From Gemmatimonadota bacterium (lineage in GTDB: Bacteria; Gemmatimonadota; Gemmatimonadetes; Gemmatimonadales; GWC2-71-9), in the NCBI GenBank assembly GCA_029862935.1, contig JAOTWK010000097.1, positions 1 to 9,822 of the forward strand: 9,822 nucleotides of DNA, read 5' to 3'. The position numbers were made by a program, and so were the translations under genes. Positions 6,073-9,822 of this stretch are shown one piece after another; the stretch's first letter is position 1, and every line of letters begins with the position of its first letter. The notes under the pieces were generated by a model. That model was not told the origin of the DNA, searched no databases, and was given only the letters and a program-made list of their open reading frames with translations.

Positions 6073-7434
6073 CTACCCCCCCATCTTCTCAAAGAACCGC
6101 CCGAACACCCGGATCCCGTTGAGGAACTGATCGACACCGAGTTTCTCGTTCGGGGCGTGGAGCCGGTCGTCGGGCAGGCCGATCCCGGCCAGCAGGACTG
6201 CCGCACCCTCTTTCCCGAGGGCCGCGACGATGGGAATCGAGCCGCCCGAGCGCGTGAGCACGATCCCGCGTCCCTCGACTTCCTCGAACGCCTCGTCCAT
6301 GACGCCGAACGCCGGGTGATCGATATCGACAATCACCGGATCGGCACCGTGAATGAACGACACGGAGACATCGGCGTACTTTGGTGCGGCCTGCTTCGCG
6401 GCCTTGACCAAGAGCCGCTCGACCTTCTTCTGCCGCTGGTTGGGCACGAGGCGCAGGCTGACCTTTGCCGTGGCCTCGGCCGGTATCACCGTCTTCGCCC
6501 CAGGTCCCGTGTAGCCACCGGTGATCCCATGGATCTCGAACGTCGGCAGTCCCCAAAGACGTTCGAACACGGAATAGCGCGTGAGTCCGGTGAGCGCCTT
6601 CGATCCGACTTCCTCCCGCATGAACTTGCGCTCGCTGAAGGGCAGCTTGTCCCACGCGTCACGTTCCCGCTTACTCGGCCGAACGACGTCGTCGTAGAGG
6701 CCCGGGATGCGGATCTTCCCGGTGGGGGATTTGAGCTTGGAGAGTACGTGGACCAAAGTCTCGTGCGCGTTCGGCGCCGCACCGCCATAGAGACCCGAGT
6801 GCAGATCGCCCTTGAGGGTCCGCACGGTGATCTCGCCATAACAGATGCCACGGAGGCCAATCTCGATCGCGGGCCATCCGGGGGCGTAGTACTGCGTGTC
6901 AGCCACCAGCGCCGCATCGGCCCGCACCAGTTCCGGTCGCTGCTCGACCAAATCAAAGAGGATCTCGCTACCCGATTCCTCTTGGCCCTCGATCAGAAAC
7001 CGCACGTTGACTGGAGGTCGGCCCTTGCCGAACACCGCCTCGAACGCCTTGACGATCGCGAAGAACTGGCCTTTGTCGTCGGTGCTGCCGCGCGCGTAGA
7101 TGTTCCCGTCACGAATCGTCGCTTCATAGGGTGGCGAGTCCCAGAGATCCAAGGGGTCCGGTGGCTGCACGTCGTAGTGCCCATACACGAGTATCGTGGG
7201 TTTGCCCGGGACTTTGGGGCCCTCCGCCAGCACGACCGGATGCGTGTCACTCGCCAGAAGTTCGACCGTCGGGCAGCCAAGAGCACGAAGATGATCGGCC
7301 ACCCAGTCGGCGGCTCGCCGACAGTCGGCGGCGTGCTCGGGAGACGTGGATACGCTGGGGATGGCCAAGAGATCCTTCAGTTCGTTGAGCATCCGCTCAC
7401 GGTGAGATGCGACGTACGATTGCAGATCGAGCAT
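6073..7434 (-). CDS. M20-family metallopeptidase, probable cytosolic dipeptidase
   Basis: From ATG at 7434 the protein has 453 residues. It has the two-domain M20 architecture: a di-metal catalytic domain interrupted by a dimerisation (lid) domain at roughly 190-350. Predicted metal ligands and catalytic residues are His86 and Asp88 in YGHYDVQ, Asp119 in GSTDDKGQ, Glu152-Glu153 in GQEESGSE, Asp179 in VADT and His426 in LHAPNEK. This set is characteristic of carnosinase/CNDP2-like peptidases, so hydrolysis of short peptides is likely; the true substrate cannot be read from sequence. No signal peptide is seen. In-frame TTG (7464) and GTG (7443) are alternative starts; ATG is preferred because the predicted promoter would leave TTG almost leaderless, though its ribosome-binding site is weak. 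The last two Gly codons and the stop border a C7 run that merges into the intergenic repeat. Confidence 0.9.
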   Translation of the reverse strand: MLDLQSYVASHRERMLNELKDLLAIPSVSTSPEHAADCRRAADWVADHLRALGCPTVELLASDTHPVVLAEGPKVPGKPTILVYGHYDVQPPDPLDLWDSPPYEATIRDGNIYARGSTDDKGQFFAIVKAFEAVFGKGRPPVNVRFLIEGQEESGSEILFDLVEQRPELVRADAALVADTQYYAPGWPAIEIGLRGICYGEITVRTLKGDLHSGLYGGAAPNAHETLVHVLSKLKSPTGKIRIPGLYDDVVRPSKRERDAWDKLPFSERKFMREEVGSKALTGLTRYSVFERLWGLPTFEIHGITGGYTGPGAKTVIPAEATAKVSLRLVPNQRQKKVERLLVKAAKQAAPKYADVSVSFIHGADPVIVDIDHPAFGVMDEAFEEVEGRGIVLTRSGGSIPIVAALGKEGAAVLLAGIGLPDDRLHAPNEKLGVDQFLNGIRVFGRFFEKMGG

Positions 7435-7472
7435 GTCGGGCACGCTTTCAGAAAGAGAGTTCAACGGCCTGG

Positions 7473-7501
7473 AATATACGCCCCTTGCCGCACGCGGTCA
7501 T
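7473..7501 (-). promoter_or_regulatory. Predicted sigma-70-type promoter for the M20 peptidase gene
   Basis: On the minus strand the sequence reads ATGACC (7501-7496), a 17-bp spacer, then TATATT (7478-7473). Matches to the consensus are 4/6 and 5/6 with ideal spacing. Transcription would begin near 7466, giving a leader of about 30 bases before the ATG at 7434. It is read by eye only; AT-rich stretches are rare here, which makes the match stand out somewhat. Confidence 0.4.
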
Positions 7502-7539
7502 TGGCCCAAATTGCGAGCAACCTCTCTCAGGGAACCGAC

Positions 7540-8805
7540 ATGTCCGACGCTCCAGTCGAGCGCACCAGCCTCGGGATTCGCGCGATCACCAAGAACCAGG
7601 TCGAATACGCATCGGACTTACTCGAGCTCGAGGATTACATGCGACGGCTCCTCGTGATGCCGGATCTCTCGGTCAAAGTCGAGGTCCCCGCGCGCATGGA
7701 CGACGGCCGTATGGAAGTCTTCCAGGGCTATCGGGTTCAACACAGCTCGGCGCGCGGACCGTGCAAGGGTGGCATTCGCTACCATCCGGAGGCCGATGAG
7801 CATGAGGTGCTCGGGCTCGCCACGACCATGACGTGGAAGACCGCTCTGCTCGAGATTCCATTCGGCGGCGCGAAAGGCGGCGTCCAAGTCGATGCACGCC
7901 AGTTGTCGACGCGGGAGTGTGAAGGGATCACACGCTCGTTCACGAGCCGCATCGCCATCGTGCTGGGACCCTACCGGGACATCCCCGCCCCGGACATGGG
8001 CACGAATCAACAGGTCATGGCGTGGCTCATGGACGAATACTCCAAGCGGGCCGGGTATTCGCCCGCCGTCGTGACCGGCAAACCGGTGTCGTTGGGCGGC
8101 TCACTTGGCCGCGAGGAGGCAACCGGCCGCGGCGTGATGTACGTGATGCAGCAATATGCGGAGGACTTCGGTATTCCCTACCGCGACGGTAGGGTCGTGA
8201 TCCAGGGGTTTGGCAATGTGGGTGCGAATTTGGCACTCCTGCTCCACGAACAGGGTGTAAGAATCCTCGCCGTCAGCGATGTGGATGGCGGATTGCACAA
8301 CGACAAGGGCCTCGACATCCCGAAGCTCTTCGTGCACAGCTACCAGCAGCGCAAACCCGTGAGCGAGTTCCCCGGTGGTGACGCGATCACCAATCTCGAG
8401 CTGTGGAACATCTCATGTGACTGGCTTGTGCCCGCGGCTCTTGGTGGCGTGATTGGCCGAGAGAGCGGAGCACCCATCGTCGACTGCAAAGTCGTCGTGG
8501 AGGCGGCGAACAGTCCGGTCACGCCGATCGGCGACAAGATCCTCGAGAAGCGCGGGATCACGGTACTGCCAGACTTCCTGGTCAATGCCGGGGGTGTGGT
8601 CGTGAGCTATTTCGAGTGGGTGCAGAACCTCCAGCAACACCCATGGTCCCACGAACAAGTCAACGAGTTACTGCGCAAGCGCATGCTGAAGGCGTACCAG
8701 GAGGTGCTGAAGATCGTGCGCGAACGCAACGAGACCTGGCGCACGGCCGCGTTCATGATCGCGCTCGCCCGGGTGGCAGAGGCCGAACGGCTGCGTGGTC
8801 AGTGA
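7540..8805 (+). CDS. gdhA: Glu/Leu/Phe/Val-type dehydrogenase, probably glutamate dehydrogenase
   Basis: The 421-residue product has the length of the hexameric RocG/GudB-like glutamate dehydrogenases, which interconvert glutamate with 2-oxoglutarate and ammonia. The N-terminal substrate domain shows [11 protein letters not shown] with Lys76, MTWKTAL with Lys100, PFGGAKGGV with catalytic Lys112 and IPAPDMGTN with catalytic Asp152. The dinucleotide domain has the glycine motif GFGNVG (223-228), followed by the strand [13 protein letters not shown] versus NADP preference cannot be settled by eye. ATG at 7540 is preceded by AGGGA (7529-7533) with 6-bp spacing and matches the family N-terminus; the open frame continues far upstream but that is antisense to the peptidase gene. 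It diverges from the M20 gene across 105 bp and its stop overlaps the end of the converging aminopeptidase gene. Leucine dehydrogenase is less likely given length and motifs. Confidence 0.92.
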   Translation: MSDAPVERTSLGIRAITKNQVEYASDLLELEDYMRRLLVMPDLSVKVEVPARMDDGRMEVFQGYRVQHSSARGPCKGGIRYHPEADEHEVLGLATTMTWKTALLEIPFGGAKGGVQVDARQLSTRECEGITRSFTSRIAIVLGPYRDIPAPDMGTNQQVMAWLMDEYSKRAGYSPAVVTGKPVSLGGSLGREEATGRGVMYVMQQYAEDFGIPYRDGRVVIQGFGNVGANLALLLHEQGVRILAVSDVDGGLHNDKGLDIPKLFVHSYQQRKPVSEFPGGDAITNLELWNISCDWLVPAALGGVIGRESGAPIVDCKVVVEAANSPVTPIGDKILEKRGITVLPDFLVNAGGVVVSYFEWVQNLQQHPWSHEQVNELLRKRMLKAYQEVLKIVRERNETWRTAAFMIALARVAEAERLRGQ

Positions 8806-9822
8806 CGTTGCTCGCCGGCCAGCTCGTGGATGACGGAGAACGGTTCAACCTCGTCTGACGCCGTGACCGCCTCCCTGATGCGCCGGACGGCACGACGGAG
8901 ATCCCCGTCGTGGGACGCGAGGATGTCGTCGAACAGCCCCAAGTCCTCGCGGTAGATCCGCGCGGCGAGGAGGCTCGCGTTGTTCATGGTGCGCGCGGCC
9001 AACCGTGCACCATCATACACCTCGAACGCCTCTGCCAGCGGGCCCCGGAGCTCGTCGCGTGCGGCTGCGAAGACGCTGTCCCGCCGTCCCTGCAGCACGC
9101 TCCACGGTAACTCGCGCGCGTAGAGCGCCTCGAGCTCACCGGTGAGCCGCGCATAGAACTCCGCGAGCCGAATCTGGTCACGCCACCGCGCAGCCGCGCG
9201 TTCGGCCTGCACCGTGTCGCCGTAACTCGTAAAGTATGCCTCGGCACCGCGATAGCCCACGAACATGGCGAAGCTCTCGTCGAAGGGCGTGGCGTTCGGC
9301 ACGTACAGGGTGTTGTGCGCGATCTCGTGGATCACCAGCTGTACCACGTAGATCGGGTCGTTGGCAAGAGCGGTGGACAGCAGGGGATCGTTGAACCAGC
9401 CAAGCGTCGAGAAGGCCGCCGACGGCCGGAGATACGTGTCGTAGCCCCGCTCCTCGAGCGCCAGCGCCGCCCGACGTGCGTGGTCGAAATCGAAAAAGCC
9501 CTTGTACGGGACGGTGCCTACGATCGGGTACCACCATGTGTAGGGCGTGAGGGCGTCGCGCGGGCTCGCTGTGAGCACCAGTAGCAACGTGTCACGCTCG
9601 ACATCGGCAAACGTGGTATACGTCTCGCCGGCCGCGAGGTCGAGGCCGTCCGCGGCGAACCGACGCACGTCGAGGACGAGACGGAACTGATCTCGCCGCT
9701 CGTCCGGAACATCGGGGTCTGCGGCAAGTCGCTCGAGGGGCCGACGCCGGACAAGAATGCGAGCCTCCTCGTAGGCCGCCCGCAACACGAACCGCACCTC
9801 TCGACTCACGAGCGCCCCAAAT
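8799..9822 (-). CDS. Predicted zinc aminopeptidase (PF10023-type), 5' end beyond the window
   Basis: The visible 340 or so codons match the predicted aminopeptidase family PF10023. Signatures, numbered from the GTG at 9809, are [12 protein letters not shown] (21-32), the [17 protein letters not shown] block (91-107), [15 protein letters not shown] (134-148), the zinc motif HEIAH (His161, Glu162, His165) and [10 protein letters not shown] with Glu178 as a likely third zinc ligand. Family members usually carry an N-terminal signal or lipoprotein peptide, suggesting an envelope location. Here the frame stays open to the right edge with no stop upstream of the GTG, and no signal sequence is seen, so the real start probably lies outside the window. 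Substrates are not well established for this family. The TGA stop overlaps the gdhA 3' end by 7 bp (8799-8805). Confidence 0.85.
   Translation of the reverse strand, partial: FGALVSREVRFVLRAAYEEARILVRRRPLERLAADPDVPDERRDQFRLVLDVRRFAADGLDLAAGETYTTFADVERDTLLLVLTASPRDALTPYTWWYPIVGTVPYKGFFDFDHARRAALALEERGYDTYLRPSAAFSTLGWFNDPLLSTALANDPIYVVQLVIHEIAHNTLYVPNATPFDESFAMFVGYRGAEAYFTSYGDTVQAERAAARWRDQIRLAEFYARLTGELEALYARELPWSVLQGRRDSVFAAARDELRGPLAEAFEVYDGARLAARTMNNASLLAARIYREDLGLFDDILASHDGDLRRAVRRIREAVTASDEVEPFSVIHELAGEQRH

Noticed and set aside
7485..7513. Possible plus-strand promoter TTGCCG-17-AAATTG for gdhA
   Set aside because: The -10 element matches the consensus at only about two positions, so it is not supported.
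5974..7539. Very long plus-strand open frame in front of gdhA, giving an apparent 943-residue protein
   Set aside because: It runs antisense through the well-supported M20 peptidase gene, its translation has no family features, and the dehydrogenase begins at the ATG with a ribosome-binding site at 7540.

Overview
The window reads as a chromosomal housekeeping segment of a GC-rich bacterium (about 60-65% G+C by eye). Gene content and sequence style suggest Gemmatimonadota or a neighbouring phylum: an E1 alpha/beta-type pyruvate dehydrogenase set, a PF10023-type aminopeptidase, and short TCAGC-rich heptamer repeats between genes. The phylum call is inference; no marker gene is present to prove it.

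Bases 1-5960 hold a co-directional + strand cluster for the pyruvate dehydrogenase (PDH) complex and its cofactor. In order these are the tail of lipoyl synthase (lipA), pdhA (E1 alpha), pdhB (E1 beta), pdhC (E2, lipoyl-bearing acetyltransferase), lpdA (E3), a small unrecognised four-helix membrane protein, and lipB (octanoyltransferase). LipB loads octanoate on the E2 lipoyl domain and LipA inserts the sulfurs. E1 then decarboxylates pyruvate and acetylates the lipoyl arm, E2 passes the acetyl to CoA, and E3 reoxidises the arm with NAD+. Most junctions are tight (4-bp overlap to 22-bp gaps); the exception is the 84-bp pdhC-lpdA gap, which holds a hairpin-forming repeat.

Bases 5961-6072 separate the convergent lipB and M20 peptidase genes and are filled with short repeats: a hairpin over the lipB stop, heptamers, then a C/T-rich nonamer tract running to the peptidase stop. 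A minus-strand M20 metallopeptidase (6073-7434) and a plus-strand Glu/Leu/Phe/Val-type dehydrogenase, probably glutamate dehydrogenase (7540-8805), diverge from a 105-bp spacer. A minus-strand PF10023-type zinc aminopeptidase overlaps the dehydrogenase tail by 7 bp and runs off the right edge. Peptidases beside glutamate dehydrogenase would fit peptide and amino-acid catabolism, but that link is inferred from proximity.

I see no mobile element, CRISPR array, RNA gene or clearly new enzymatic system. The most interesting structure is a short-repeat family found in two intergenic gaps, whose building blocks also recur inside pdhC, where they encode most of the linker between the lipoyl and E3-binding domains. 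Secondary points are an atypical GEA thiamine-diphosphate motif in PdhA and the conserved-looking small membrane protein between lpdA and lipB.
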